DNA of 64,000 nucleotides from the NCBI GenBank assembly GCA_965644295.1, contig CBFFRP010000139.1, forward strand, positions 1-64,000, given 5' to 3'. A program made the translations under genes and the position numbers. This stretch comes from Paraphysomonas bandaiensis. Taxonomy: Eukaryota; Chrysophyceae. Below the pieces are notes generated by a model. That model did not search any database. It worked only from the letters and a program-made list of their open reading frames with translations, and was not told the origin of the DNA. This document shows, piece by piece, positions 11,625 through 22,788 of this stretch. Each line of letters begins with the position of its first letter. Positions within the stretch are counted from its first letter, which is position 1.

Positions 11625-13440
11625 AATTTGTGTGAAAAGGGTCCAGTCAAGTTTCTGTGTGTTAAGTTAGGTGCTAGTATTTGTTCAGATGTGGAATGTT
11701 TCTTGGTTATTATCGTTGGTGCTTGCCATAGTCAAATTGAGTTGAGTATGTTTTAGTCGTTTACCATGATACTCTAGTGTATGCGATACATACTGAAATT
11801 AGTTGCGATAGTGACAGTGAATTCTATCTTGACGTTATTGATAGTCCACATCACTGTATACACCTTGTAATTTCGGTGCAATAATCTTGTCATGTTAATT
11901 AATTATGAATTTGAGTTCAATGTTGCCGATGCCGGAAATATAATTTTCCCTACTGAATATATCCGACGTTCCTACTGAACTAAAAAGATCATTTATTCCT
12001 ACTAAACCAAAAATGGCAGCTAAGCATCCTACTAAGTTAAAAATTTAATTAATGCTACTAAACTTTAATACAGCTCAACTGCCATTTTTAGTTGAGTAGG
12101 AACATCTGCAATCTGCATAATTTAGTAGGAACAAATGGTAAATTTAGTTTTTATATTATACTTTTAATAACACAATACTTACTGAAATACGTTAAGAGAG
12201 AAAATACGTAATACGTTAGGGAGAGATATAGTGAAATTGTGATGTTGTAGCACTGTGATTGTGGAGGCACATCAATCACCAACACCATTATTCTATTCTA
12301 TAGCTCCTGTACTGTCAGTTTCTTTCCATACTTTTAATAGCTACTCCTATATTTTAGACCTGTAGATTCTGTAGAGTCTGTACTTCACTGCTACATAGAT
12401 TATAGGACGGCTACTAGCGATAGGCTTTAATATTGGTAGGTTTAAAAATGACACCATTACCGAGGCTCACTAAGCGCTTTACTCAAACAGAATAGCGTAC
12501 TTGACTTGCCAATTACGTATTGATTACAGACATTATATTCTCACACTCCAGATTCGCAAACCCTCGCGACCAAGTCTGGTGATGTTTTGCATGTATTTTC
12601 ATCGCATGGGTTTTTAACCGTTTAACCCCACAAGCTTGGAGGAAACGACCGTAACCGGAGGCATTAGAGAAATAGAACTGATCTCGAATAATTTTATTGT
12701 TCTAGTTGTATTACTTTGGAATAGTCAATCCCTAAATTTGTAGCAGGGCTAGAAAAAAATATATTGTATTCTGTATACAGTATATTTATCTATGTTCCAA
12801 GTTCAACATATCTCTGTTTTGTGAGATTAAAGTCAGTCTCATTGATATCAGAAAGAATGGTTTGCTAAACACAGCAAAAAATGCACTGAGGTCAATTGAA
12901 ATGGAAGGTAATAGTGTCTGTAATCTTTGTGATATCGAGGATACGTACAGTGTGGTATATTTGATTATCTAGTCCACAAGAATATCTATGAAGCTCTGTG
13001 TATGGATTTCACCCTTCTGCCTTGGCCCTAGCTAATCTTGTACGTACCTTATACCTTATTAACCCTAACCCTACCTATGTATATCTTATAGCTATTCTTC
13101 CACCAAATCTAGAAATTAGGATGTATTTTCAGAAAAGGGACTTGGAAAGAGATTCTATTTTCTCGAAAATATGGAATTTTTATTACAAAATACATGGTTT
13201 TTGGCAAGGCTTTTCCTTTTTTAATATTCCATATTTATAGTTTTTCTTGACCGAAAAATTCAGCAAACATTTGTAGGGGAGACTTGAAGACTTCTGTGCC
13301 CAGCTATGCGACAGCAATCAGTCAATATGCATAAGACTGTGGCATAGTAACTAACTTTTAAGGTAGATTATTAAGTGAAACATGATTTGACAGTTCATTA
13401 CAACTTATATCTCTATTCATCTATTAGTACAGTATTAATC
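11625..13440. other. Intergenic region between aureochrome and the GBP-like gene
   Basis: AT-rich gap between two tandem genes. It holds the small foldback repeat described separately (about 11958-12133) and a short TTAACCCTAACCCTA run near 13059-13073. The small open frame at 12998-13240 looks non-coding. I see no other gene. Confidence 0.4.
11958..12133. repeat. Small foldback (MITE-like) repeat
   Basis: Arms near 11968-12020 and 12070-12133 are inverted copies built from TTCCTACTnAACTAAAAATGGCAG-like units; each arm has two staggered TCCTACT boxes. The element is about 175 bp with no coding capacity. No target duplication could be fixed. Confidence 0.55.
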
Positions 13441-16400
13441 ATGAGTAACAATAAAGATTATAATGAGAATATCCCAAAATCTGTTCGTGCTGCTATTGTT
13501 GGAAGAGTACGAAGAGCATCTGTTAGTTGTGACTCCGATCGAAAAGCCTCTGTAGGTCTAGTGGATAAAATGGCTTCTCTGGCGTGTCAAGTTGCATTAG
13601 TGGCTCGAATGGGTGACGATGACTCCCTTAGCGATGTTATTGATGATAGGTATACTAAATCACATACAATCATGATAAACTCACGTATGATTATATTCCT
13701 GCAGTGAGCATATTTTGACCAACACGCATGTGTTTTCAATAAAGTCAGAATCTCACCAGTTGAACGGAGACGAGGCCTTTTCTTTCGATATGGCCTTCGA
13801 TGTGAGCAACGTGAAAGTTTTGTACGCTATGTCTTATTTAACTTAGGGATACGATGGTGATACATCGATTAATGCGGGTGTACATTGTCCTGGATCATTT
13901 TTCGAATTTGCCAAATGTTGTGATGATGGAAGGCTACAAATTGACCATGGTAAGTGGACACATTTCTACAGGATGTTTATAACAACTTTGGTGAATATCA
14001 TTTTGTATCGCTGATGCAGCATCTCTTTGATTTGGTTTATTCATGCCGTTTTTTCAGGCGTGTCTGTAAAAATTGGCCACTTGGAGTCTTACGTTTCCGT
14101 AGTAGGAGTGCTAATACTCCATCCCGTCTCTAATGTTGCTGCTGTACTTTCTAGTTTGTTGCCAGGTCCCAATAGTAGTTCGACTGAAAATGATAAAGTC
14201 CCGTCAGCTCGTGGTGTTGTCACTGCAGAGGGAATGACTCCAGGCAATATATACGGCATGTGGAACGAGGATGCTAGCGTATTGTATCTTGTGACTTTGT
14301 GCTACACTGACCCTGACGCTGGAAACGAGAGCTGTATTTACAACGCTGCAACACTAATATCTCTAATATCTTCTTCTTTAATGGTGTATATGCACTCATC
14401 TACTATTGAGTCATCAAACTATTCCATAGAAAAATGTATTCGAAACATTTCACGCTCCGTTGAAGGGGCTGTTAGTTACCTGTCGAAGGTTGATCCCTCA
14501 TCTCACATTATCTCCGCGCACCTCTTTTTTCTTCTTGATGAACCTCTCGACACCACTGCTCTCAATGACTTAGTTCCACGTGTAACTGATCTGATTACTT
14601 CCTTCCATTCGGCCTTTGACGCAGTTGTGCTCCCTGATGCGGAAATGTCAAATGCTCAAGTTACAAAGACTTCACTTTTCCTGGTTGATACCCGACTTGA
14701 TAAATCTACCTCACCGGTTATAACTGGGTGTGCAGAGTCAACGGCAGTAAAATGCTACGATATGTGTACACTTCAAGAAGAAGTTTTAGGGTCGCTTCAG
14801 CACAAGGTCGTATGTTGCAGTGATGTCCAAGGAGAGGCTACAAAATCGATCCCGTCAGATCCCGTTGACAGCCAATCAGAATCAGAGGATGAAGAAGATA
14901 TACCAAATAGTGGTATGTCCTCTGGGTTGACTGGTAGAGCCTTTATGTGCTTTTTGAGCGCACTGTTGATGGCTGTGGAGGCAACATTCCATGATTCCAC
15001 CAATGGGAGTTCGCAGCAGTCAGGGCAAATTGGGTCTATCGCTGGTCAAGTGTCTGAAAAATCTGAAGCCGATGATACAATCAGTGACATCGAATCCACC
15101 CTATCTCCTGAAGTTCTTTCTCGTGTTCTAGAAAAGTACAAAAGTGTAATGCTGCAGAAGTTTTTGGATCCCTCCCATACTCCTCCGACATTATCACTAT
15201 ATGGTGATCAGTATATTGATATATCAAGAGGTGATTCTCAAGAATCACTAGCTGATTGCAACAGTGCCAGGTATAATGTGCGAAAAGTACACCTTTTATA
15301 AGTCAAGTGGTTGTTTTGCTGATATACTATCTACGTATTTGTGCTCCAAGGAATTGCTTATAGTTATTCCCGGTTTTAGCGCAAATATATATAACATGTT
15401 TTATAATTTCCCTTGTAGACTTACTTTCACCCCTTCTGCGTCTGATATCCTACGTCCCGACTTTGATGAAGTCGACGATAAGGTCTCCCAGGAAATTGAA
15501 TCCTTGCACTGCCAGGCCTATGACACCGCAATGCGAACTTACCGCAATTTGTCCTCCGGCAGCACCGACTCTGTCATTTGGGTTGCCTCAGCTCTAGAGA
15601 ATGAGAAGGCCGCGTATTGGAAGCATATTGAAGAGAGGTCATATGTTTATTGTGAGGGGATACTTCGAGACAGTATTGCAGAACTGTCGATGGAAACCTT
15701 TTTTGATACTGGGGAAGCCACAAGCGATTCCGGAAACAAAGAATATTCACAGGCGGAAAAATTAAGCGAGCTACTGCAGGTAGATACTCCCTACTTATCT
15801 TGAATGTGTACTCTTGACAACCTACAGGTGTATTTCCATCGTGCGCGAGGTCCGGCAAAGAGAATTGTGATATCCCGATATTTAGATACTAAGTTACAGA
15901 ATTACCGTGCGGGAGGATTGAAATCTGAAAATGATTCACTGAAAGAGCAGGTTCTGTATAGTGCTGCACATAATATTATGTAATATTTAACCCTGCGTAC
16001 AGATTAAACAGTACCAAATCACGAATAGCACCTTACGTGCGAAAGTAGAAAGCCTGGCTACAGAAAATTCGCAACTACACGAAACGATGGAGGTGCATTG
16101 TATTTGGCAGTTCACATTTTAGTATATTTTTAATGAAGTGTGCACAGGATAAAACTGATAAGGCCCTGGATGCGTGGGCCGCGTTACAGGTAAACACTAG
16201 CTCGTAACGCTTACATATTTGTTAACCCTGAGCTGGCATGCAGGAAAAATATGCTGCGTTAGAGAAGTCTACTCTCCAACTGCAACAAGAAAAACAACAA
16301 CAGAGTCAATATATTGAGAAGTTAAAGGCACATATTGCACAGGTGACTACCACATCTCCTACCTTCATGTAGTTTTTCATTAACTGCGGTTGCATGTAAT

Positions 16401-16824
16401 ACAGGTCGAGAAGGTGAATGCTGCCATGAAACATGGAGTTGAAAAATTGCTACGTGAGGAGGACGAGGAGGATTACAAATCCAGTCGTTCGGGCACAGCA
16501 ACAAATATGACGGGTACGTAGCGTGGGTAGTAAGGTGTCCAGTCGATTGCAATTTCAGCATACGGATGCTGAAGAACATGAATATCAGTGTAGTTTATAT
16601 TGTGTGTATCGAACATGTATACTCAGTGCACCACTGATACCTATGTGTTGTTGACTGCAGGCAATAGTTTTGGTCAGATGTTATCGTTTGCTTTGGCTTG
16701 TGCAACTGGGGGTCCATTAGATCACGATGATGATAGTCTACGATGGGAGCATTCTGCCCAACCAGCACCCACAACCACGAATTGCAATTCTGGTAGGTGT
16801 TGTCAGCATGTCAACTGTAGGTAG
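13441..16824 (+). CDS. Guanylate-binding-protein-like protein with degenerate GTPase domain, 11 exons
   Basis: Exons: 13441-13649, 13705-13801, 13847-13949, 14058-15270, 15419-15779, 15828-15950, 16003-16092, 16148-16189, 16244-16342, 16405-16513, 16661-16824; all phases agree, giving about 869 residues. The order resembles GBP/atlastin-type large GTPases: a beta-strand like YVSVVGVLILHPVSNVAAVL (about 147-166) sits where the P-loop should be but lacks GxxxxGKS. Next come TPGNIYGMW (197-205), LYLVTLCYTD (213-222) in place of the DTEG box, and an SLISSSLMVYMHSSTI helix. The C-terminal half is helical, with HRARGPAKR, and becomes coiled coil (LQLQQEKQQQSQYIEKLK). I infer a GBP-derived pseudo-GTPase. 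The gene model is firm; the family call is moderate. The last codons may shift if a further intron exists near 16793. Confidence 0.6.
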
Positions 16825-18280
16825 GTAATAATTGAGTGCGAAACTATAGGGAAACGTGAGTCGATGGAGTAACAGCAGATCGATGTATTAGTTCACGAAT
16901 GCGATTTGTATGATGCCTAATTTTACCATATTCGGGTATTGAACTATATTATTGCGAAATATTATGAATAGTGCACCAAGAAATGACAATCATATGTTAT
17001 TACTAAATTCCTTTAATGTCATCAATTAGATACTGGGAAGGTATAAGTATAGTAGTTACTACACATAATCGTAAGCCGTACACTCTACGCGCAGCAGCAA
17101 CCGACACCGAATTTGTTCAGGAAGTTGCAATAATTGAAATTGGGACATGAAATCAAAATTGCAACTAATTGACTCCAGCTTGCTTCAATTAATTGATTAA
17201 AAAATACCACATTTAAATACTCAAAAGTTGTTTATAACGGCATTTTTATTACTATAATTTACGATACTCCAATTTTATGATAAAAATCGAAGATTTGTGA
17301 AAGACTATAATACACATATAGTAGGATTATCTCACATGGTAATTCATTTATTACTTAGCGATATGAGCGATAAACTGGTACCAGCTACGAAAACTCTGAA
17401 GAATGCAAGTAAGCTCCGTCTAGAAAGGTCTTCTCTGAGCATTACCAGGAGGTGAGGCTCCACATTTTCCATGATTGGCCGCTACTTGCTTCTATCTATT
17501 CATTTGAGATCATGCGAGCTCGGTTCCGACGTGTCCAATCTAATACAAAGTGAATTGAAGCACATGCCAATTACGGGAGGAATTGGAATTTTTTCAACAA
17601 CTAGTCTCCATAATATTACTAAAGCTTGACCTCTACGACGTTAGCATAATATTGTATTGTTTGACAAACTTATCATAAGGCGCCAGATTGACGAGCGTCA
17701 TCGGGGCTACAATGATTCATAACGCTGATTTCAATGTGGCAAGGAAGGCACACTAACTCGCATGGAAATGGAGCCAATTAAACTTATTAAATTAAATGCC
17801 GGGAATGTCCTGTAGGAAAAGGTGTTCTGAAGCGAAAGAATATGATAACAGTTTAGAAAGTTGGATGATGGTAGCAGACAGCGGAAGCGAGCACTTCTTA
17901 ATCAGAAAACTCATTACTGTAGCATGAAGCACTTGCAATATGGTTAAAAGGTTGTTCAGTAGAACAAAGATTGTTATAACTGATTTTGACTTCTCGGCAT
18001 TTTGACCCATGAACCGTCGCCTCTGTAATGAAATAATGCAGTTGAGGCAGCTATACTGACAGCTAATGTATTTTAGAATTAAATTATTGAAATTAATTGA
18101 AATTGAGACAGCAAGAAGTAATAGTTGCAATACTAATCGACTACAACTCCTGAGACATTGATACGCTGCCCTCTGGTTACCAGGCTTTGTTTTATATTCA
18201 CTGGCAATTGTTGTCAATTAATAGGATTGGTTTTTGAATCTGTGAAATAAATGCAATATTATTATTATATGTATGTTGTC

Positions 18281-18550
18281 ATTACCATTAACAGTTACGA
18301 GGCCCTAAAAGTTGAAGCTGTATTGCTACTGTTAATAAAGGTACTATACCATTATCGGTTAGAACAGAAGAACAAAATTGTAAGTGAAAACTGTCACTAT
18401 TTATAATTGTGAGACAGTATATAACTAACAGGGTCTCGTAACGTTAATGGTAATGGCATTAATGGTCATTAACGGTAATTCCATTATAATTGCCGGGGCA
18501 TTTTTCATTGATGCCATTATAATTGCCGGGCATTGGACTACCATTAATAT
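18281..18550. repeat. Two partial family B (hAT-like) repeats
   Basis: A right end (CCATTAACAGTTACGAGGCCCT) lies at about 18285-18306. A left-hand copy starting CAGGGTCTCGTAACG runs from 18429 and includes the internal blocks CCATTATAATTGCCGGG (twice) and GGACTACCATTAAT. The two copies share a CTCGTAAC variant of the usual CTGGTAAC terminus, so they probably belong to one subfamily. Confidence 0.65.
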
Positions 18551-18774
18551 ATTGGTACTTGATATAAAAGTGCTTTATGATATAATATCTCCTCTATACT
18601 CTGAAGAAACTCTATACAATTTTAAACAATATTCATGCAACTATGCAGCTACTTTGTGGCAAACTTAATGCTATAAGGATTAGAAAATAGTTTCCTGAGC
18701 AACAATATTATAACAACATCGTTACTGGCTAACGGACCTGGAATATAAAATGGTTAGCATATACTTTACGAATA

Positions 18775-19245
18775 AGACTCCCTCAACAAAGTCGGAGTCG
18801 TGGTGTTCTGGAGAATCAGTACCGGGAAACTAACGTAAGCCGCAAACAGATATCATAGCCGGATGCTTGTGTGGTACATGGTACAAGGGACAATATAAGT
18901 GTCACTTCTCCTGTAGACGTCTTTGGGCCTTCTTGACGAATAAACAGGCATCCGCAGCAGGGCTCACCTGAAGGGTAACCGGGGTATTGGGCTGCCTGCT
19001 GAAGTCAAGCATCCGGGATGTTCACCTTAATGACTCAGAAAACCTGAAGTTGGCAGATATCAGGTATATCAAATATCAACATTCTGCTTGCTCATGTCAT
19101 TCACCGTAGCGTTAAATAGTAGGATAATAGAGTTTGTACTAGTTAGGAAATGGTAGATACTTGTCTAGCTTGACTAGTTTGTCTATCTAGCTACTATACT
19201 GGTGCTGATTCTTAACGCCTATTGTTAATAATACGACTTTCAAGA
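18775..19245. repeat. Family C TIR element, right-hand part
   Basis: It shares an ordered set of blocks with 60015-60735: GTGGTGTTCTG...GGGAAACTAACG, GTCTTTGGGCC, GGGCTGCCTGCTGAAGT, CAGATATCAGGTATATC and the terminal TTCTTAACGCCTATTG. The left TIR is not seen. Confidence 0.6.
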
Positions 19246-19354
19246 ATAGATGCATGGGCTTATGACGAGTTTCCTTATAGTAACTCGTGATTAAATATTA
19301 CTACAAATTAAATCATTTCTACAGACTACAGAATTACGGCTTATATTTCAGCTA

Positions 19355-19638
19355 TTGGAAATTGCTCATTTTAAGCTAGATCACAGAGAGAATTTGTCGT
19401 AACACTAGATAGATTTATTAATATTGTTTACACGAAGTTGTGATAACCAACACTAACTCATTTTAATCTACGCATAATATCCTACATATGCGAACCTCTC
19501 GTTACTGAACATATCTTGAAATATCAAACTATTTCAGTTCCTCAATATCATCATAGCATTTGTACATCACTATATTCTCGTACATTGTCTTCAAGTGACA
19601 TACTGAATATACTAGAATAAGATCCATATTCTATTATC
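19355..19638 (-). repeat. Solo copia LTR related to the copia-1 LTRs
   Basis: It aligns along its whole length with the 294-bp LTRs at 31850 and 37064 (shared blocks such as ACTAGATAGATTTATTA, ACATATGCGAACCTCTCG, AGAATAAGATCCATATTCTA) but differs by scattered substitutions and a short gap, so it is older. A direct repeat CAGCTA flanks it (19349-19354 and 19638-19643); the exact boundary is ambiguous by one base. No internal retrotransposon sequence is attached, as expected after LTR-LTR recombination. Confidence 0.8.
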
Positions 19639-19971
19639 AGCTAGGCTTTACAGGTTTACAGGACAATCGCGGATACTACTTTCACTACATCATTGCTACA
19701 CAAATAGAAGTGTTGACAGATAACTCATTGCGTTGTAAATAATCTACCCAGTATAAGTGTACATATATCAGATTAACTGGCGCGTGCTGCACTATGTTAA
19801 TACTACCACTTTGTAAGGTATTCCGAAGTGATGCGTACGAAAGCTCTACTCTACTTACCCTGCCAAAACAAATACCCAGTACGAGATGTAGATATACATT
19901 TCGGAATAGTTCAAGGCCAAATCTTAGTCAGATCCGAATAATATTATTACCGCAATATACACCGTCAATGT

Positions 19972-20620
19972 CTAAGCAGTAAGAAGGCAAGCACCCCCGG
20001 CGTTCTTGATCTTCTTCTCGGCCTGTACAACAAACAATCACGAGGGCAAACAGCTGATTCTTGTTGTTACCTCCTTGGTAAAATATTTAGCCTTAACCAC
20101 AATGGGAATGGAAGGAAGAGCACCCTTTCCGAGCACCTTGAAGTATCCCTGAACTAGAATTACATCTTACATACCAACATGAAAACACTAACCAGTTTCG
20201 TGACATCGATAATTGGGGCAGTGTTGGAGGTTGATGCTTTAGCTTGTTCGTAAACTCCCTCAGGCATCATACTCCACAGTCTATCAATGTTAATTCCACG
20301 GCAAAAATCGGGGTTTCCTTTGTAGTGGAACCTTCTCATACCGACCTATGAGCATATATCACACATCGTCCACATAAGATGAAAACTATAACACCTTTCC
20401 GAAATAACCAGGGTGAAACTTATCCATCAAGATACGGTGATGATGTTGACCACCGGCATTACCACGACCACCAGGATGGCAACGATGTTTGCCAATTCTA
20501 CCATGTCCAGCTGAGACGTGGCCCCTCTTCTTTCTGTTCTTATGCAAAGTGGTCGGCTATAAATAACAAGGCAGTAGAAATTAATCTCCTAATAGAAAGT
20601 TCCTCCAATACACTTACCAT
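19972..20620 (-). CDS. RPL27A: 60S ribosomal protein L27a (uL15), 5 exons
   Basis: Exons, in gene order: 20620-20618 (the ATG alone), 20556-20395, 20345-20193, 20148-20071 and 20022-19972, with introns of 61, 49, 44 and 48 nt. The protein is 148 residues, the usual L27a length. Diagnostic stretches are [57 protein letters not shown] and the C-terminal [12 protein letters not shown]. The third intron must use the second of two nearby AG sites to give KLGYF in frame. It is a cytosolic large-subunit protein near the peptidyl-transferase region. The first intron falls directly after the start codon. Confidence 0.96.
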
Positions 20621-21031
20621 TATGAAATATTCGGTCTGACTGTCAGACGATTCTTAATAACTAATGCAAGAATGGTACACATATCAGACTCATACATACA
20701 CCTACATACATACATATAATTGTAGGAGCATTTCTCTCCTCCACTCCACAACACACTGAATTCACCTTGAAAAGTCACAGAATTTTCAGTTTTTTGTTTT
20801 GAATGTATAGTAAAAATAACGGTGACAGTGTACCGTACCCGTATATATGGTGGTATACCGGGCGGTATACATAGGACGGGATCAGCTGGTCAGGTTGGTA
20901 TGTACTCAGGCTATTATGGTAATCCTCATTTACCAACCTCTGCTCCATTCACGTGTGAAGGAGTATTGATTATATTATTAGACTCGAAGGAGTTCTGTAT
21001 ATCTATTGCTGTTGCTGATTGATTCCACAGC
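20621..21031. promoter_or_regulatory. Divergent intergenic region, RPL27A/sulfotransferase
   Basis: This 411-bp gap lies between outward-facing start codons and contains the promoters of both genes. A CATACATAC-rich stretch lies at about 20690-20716. No repeat-family member was seen. A short frame at 20822-21022 ends just before the sulfotransferase ATG and is not supported. Confidence 0.35.
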
Positions 21032-21955
21032 ATGGGTAGTTCCCTCTTTCATGTATTCATAGTAATCTCGCTATGGCATATCTTCCCTTCATTCTCTGTC
21101 GGTCACAACACCACACGACGAATAACGAATATACCTGATATTACCGCTGCTGATTGTGAAAAGTATTCTGCACGGACTGTTGTGCCCACTCATCTGCAGA
21201 AGGTGCCACCGATGTTGTGGACATTCCCTGGAAGCGGGAGTGGATGGGTTAGACTACTCATTGAGCACGCCACAGGCTACCTCTCAGGATCTGTTTATGG
21301 TGACCTGTCTCTCGTTCCTGCCCTACCTGGAGAATTTTTGTGCAATAAAGAAGTGTCAATTATAAAAGCTCATCCAACAACGCACGACTTTTCTATTGTA
21401 GAGAGAGGAAATCTCGGACATCGATGTAGAATTCATCATTTCAACAAGGCTGTTATGGTAGTTCGTAATCCATACGACGCAATCTGGAGTGATCATAACC
21501 GAAAAATAACAAGGAGTCATGTAGGGAAGATTTTGGAGAAAGACTTTGACAGGAAGGCGTGGTTCTTGAATGCTAATCGGCTCGCTCGGAAGTACAAAGC
21601 AATGTGGACGGACTCGTACACTCCTTTCATGCGACGATATCCGAACGGTTATATCATTGTCAAATACGAAGATTTAATTCATCCTGAATACCAGTTAGCT
21701 GAGCTAAAAAAGATAATGGACTTCATGGGTTACGATATCTCTGACAAACGAATGCAATGTGCATTTTTCCTTGCCAACAACCCCACTGTTAAACGACCTC
21801 GTCATACCACGGATAAAGTCATGAGTAAAAGTGATGCATACAGTCGTAGTTTGGTGTGCAATCATATATGGCCGCTTGTGAGGGAAAGTTGTGCGAAGTA
21901 TAACTATCAGCCTTACAATAACATGAACTGCAACTCATCTGCCCGATCTAGTTGA
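21032..21955 (+). CDS. Secretory-pathway sulfotransferase
   Basis: One uninterrupted frame of 307 residues starts at the ATG at 21032. An N-terminal hydrophobic segment (FHVFIVISLWHIFPSF) is a signal peptide or anchor. The PAPS 5'-phosphate loop FPGSGSGWVR lies at residues 65-74 and the 3'-phosphate motif VVRNPYDAIWS at 143-153. IIVKYEDLI follows, as expected in sulfotransferase families. It probably transfers sulfate from PAPS to a carbohydrate or protein in the Golgi. The acceptor is unknown. The PSB loop and RNPYDA resemble the WSCD-type group more than cytosolic SULTs; this sub-assignment is inference. Confidence 0.87.
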   Translation: MGSSLFHVFIVISLWHIFPSFSVGHNTTRRITNIPDITAADCEKYSARTVVPTHLQKVPPMLWTFPGSGSGWVRLLIEHATGYLSGSVYGDLSLVPALPGEFLCNKEVSIIKAHPTTHDFSIVERGNLGHRCRIHHFNKAVMVVRNPYDAIWSDHNRKITRSHVGKILEKDFDRKAWFLNANRLARKYKAMWTDSYTPFMRRYPNGYIIVKYEDLIHPEYQLAELKKIMDFMGYDISDKRMQCAFFLANNPTVKRPRHTTDKVMSKSDAYSRSLVCNHIWPLVRESCAKYNYQPYNNMNCNSSARSS

Positions 21956-22554
21956 TGACAGATATGCATCTAAACCATAATGAAAGTACACTGTTCGTTT
22001 GCCATCTATTAGTGTCAGTGCACATTTGTTATAATAAGTAGCAACGTCTCTTCGATTTGGGGGGAGTTAGTTTATAGTTTATAGGAACTGTCATTTCAAA
22101 ATGAAGTATGATCGATCGATCGTGCATGACGTACAGTAGAGTATTAACTCATAAAAAACTAGAAAAATAGTGGAGTCCGTCAGGGCTGCGTATCACTTAA
22201 TTGACACTGTCCGCAAATGTTAAATTATATGTGCAAGTTGTAGCACGCATTCGTGGGATATGTTCGTTTATTCAAGACTTATAGCTTATCCTAGTAAATT
22301 TACTCTATACTAATATTCTGAGTCTTGTTTCTCATGGAATTGCTTGTGACAATAAATATATAGTATATAGTTATGTACTTGGAAAACACGATACTCGTTG
22401 TCTTTTTTCAGTTAATTTTATGTGCTATATTATGAGCTTTATGACAAATCTATATCCTGTGTTCAAAATACGAGAGAGTGTTGTGTTTTTTACTCTACCA
22501 CTAACTTGTAATGCATTTGTGGCAAGTGAAATCAGCTGGTGCATTAGTACTTTT
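21956..22554. other. Gene-free 3' flank of the sulfotransferase
   Basis: AT-rich tail-to-tail gap. A GATCGATCGATCG run lies near 22110. I see no coding sequence or repeat family before the family B element that starts at 22555. Confidence 0.4.
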
Positions 22555-22730
22555 CAGGGCCTGGTAAACAATATATAGAAGCCACTAGCAAATACTAGCC
22601 AAAGGGCCAGGTAACCATTAATGGTAATACCTTTATAATTGCCGGGACATTTTTCATTAATGCCATTATAATTGCCGAGAACTGGAGTACCATTAATGGG
22701 CCATTAATGGTTACCAGCTACCAGGCCCTG
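22555..22730. mobile_element. Family B hAT-like MITE carrying a captured gene fragment
   Basis: It runs from CAGGGCCTGG to CCAGGCCCTG (176 bp), with imperfect 8-bp flanks GTACTTTT/GTAGGTTT. Just inside the left end, bases 22566-22607 are an exact 42-bp copy of 22870-22911, which is part of the last exon of the neighbouring phosphatase gene. After it the normal element sequence resumes with CAGGTAACCATTAATGG. The interior has the usual CCATTATAATTGCCG boxes. Confidence 0.8.
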
Positions 22731-22788
22731 GTAGGTTTTACTAATAATCGTTAACTATAGAAGACAGCTATTAACTATTAATTACAAT

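Larger units (their letters stand above)
16825..19353. other. Repeat-rich gap between the GBP-like gene and RPL27A
   Basis: This tail-to-tail gap holds family B fragments (18281-18306 and 18429-18550) and a family C right-hand part (about 18775-19245). A 141-codon minus-strand frame at 17792-18217 has no start context or motif I recognise and is probably chance. Bases 17100-17240 contain CAATTAATTG-type motifs like those in the foldback at 55.6 kb. Otherwise nothing is assignable. Confidence 0.45.

Noticed and set aside
13059-13073. TTAACCCTAACCCTA, telomere-like
   Set aside because: Only two units; too short to call an interstitial telomere repeat and expected by chance in AT-rich DNA.
12998-13240. 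80-codon frame
   Set aside because: Low-complexity, aromatic-rich composition typical of AT-rich non-coding DNA; no splice context.
17792-18217. 141-codon minus-strand frame with hydrophobic stretches
   Set aside because: No family motif, repeat-rich surroundings, and hydrophobic runs typical of translated AT-rich DNA.
20149-20192. Apparent GT-TA or TT-AG intron in RPL27A
   Set aside because: Using the next AG five bases downstream gives a normal GT-AG intron and the conserved [11 protein letters not shown], so no non-canonical splicing is needed.
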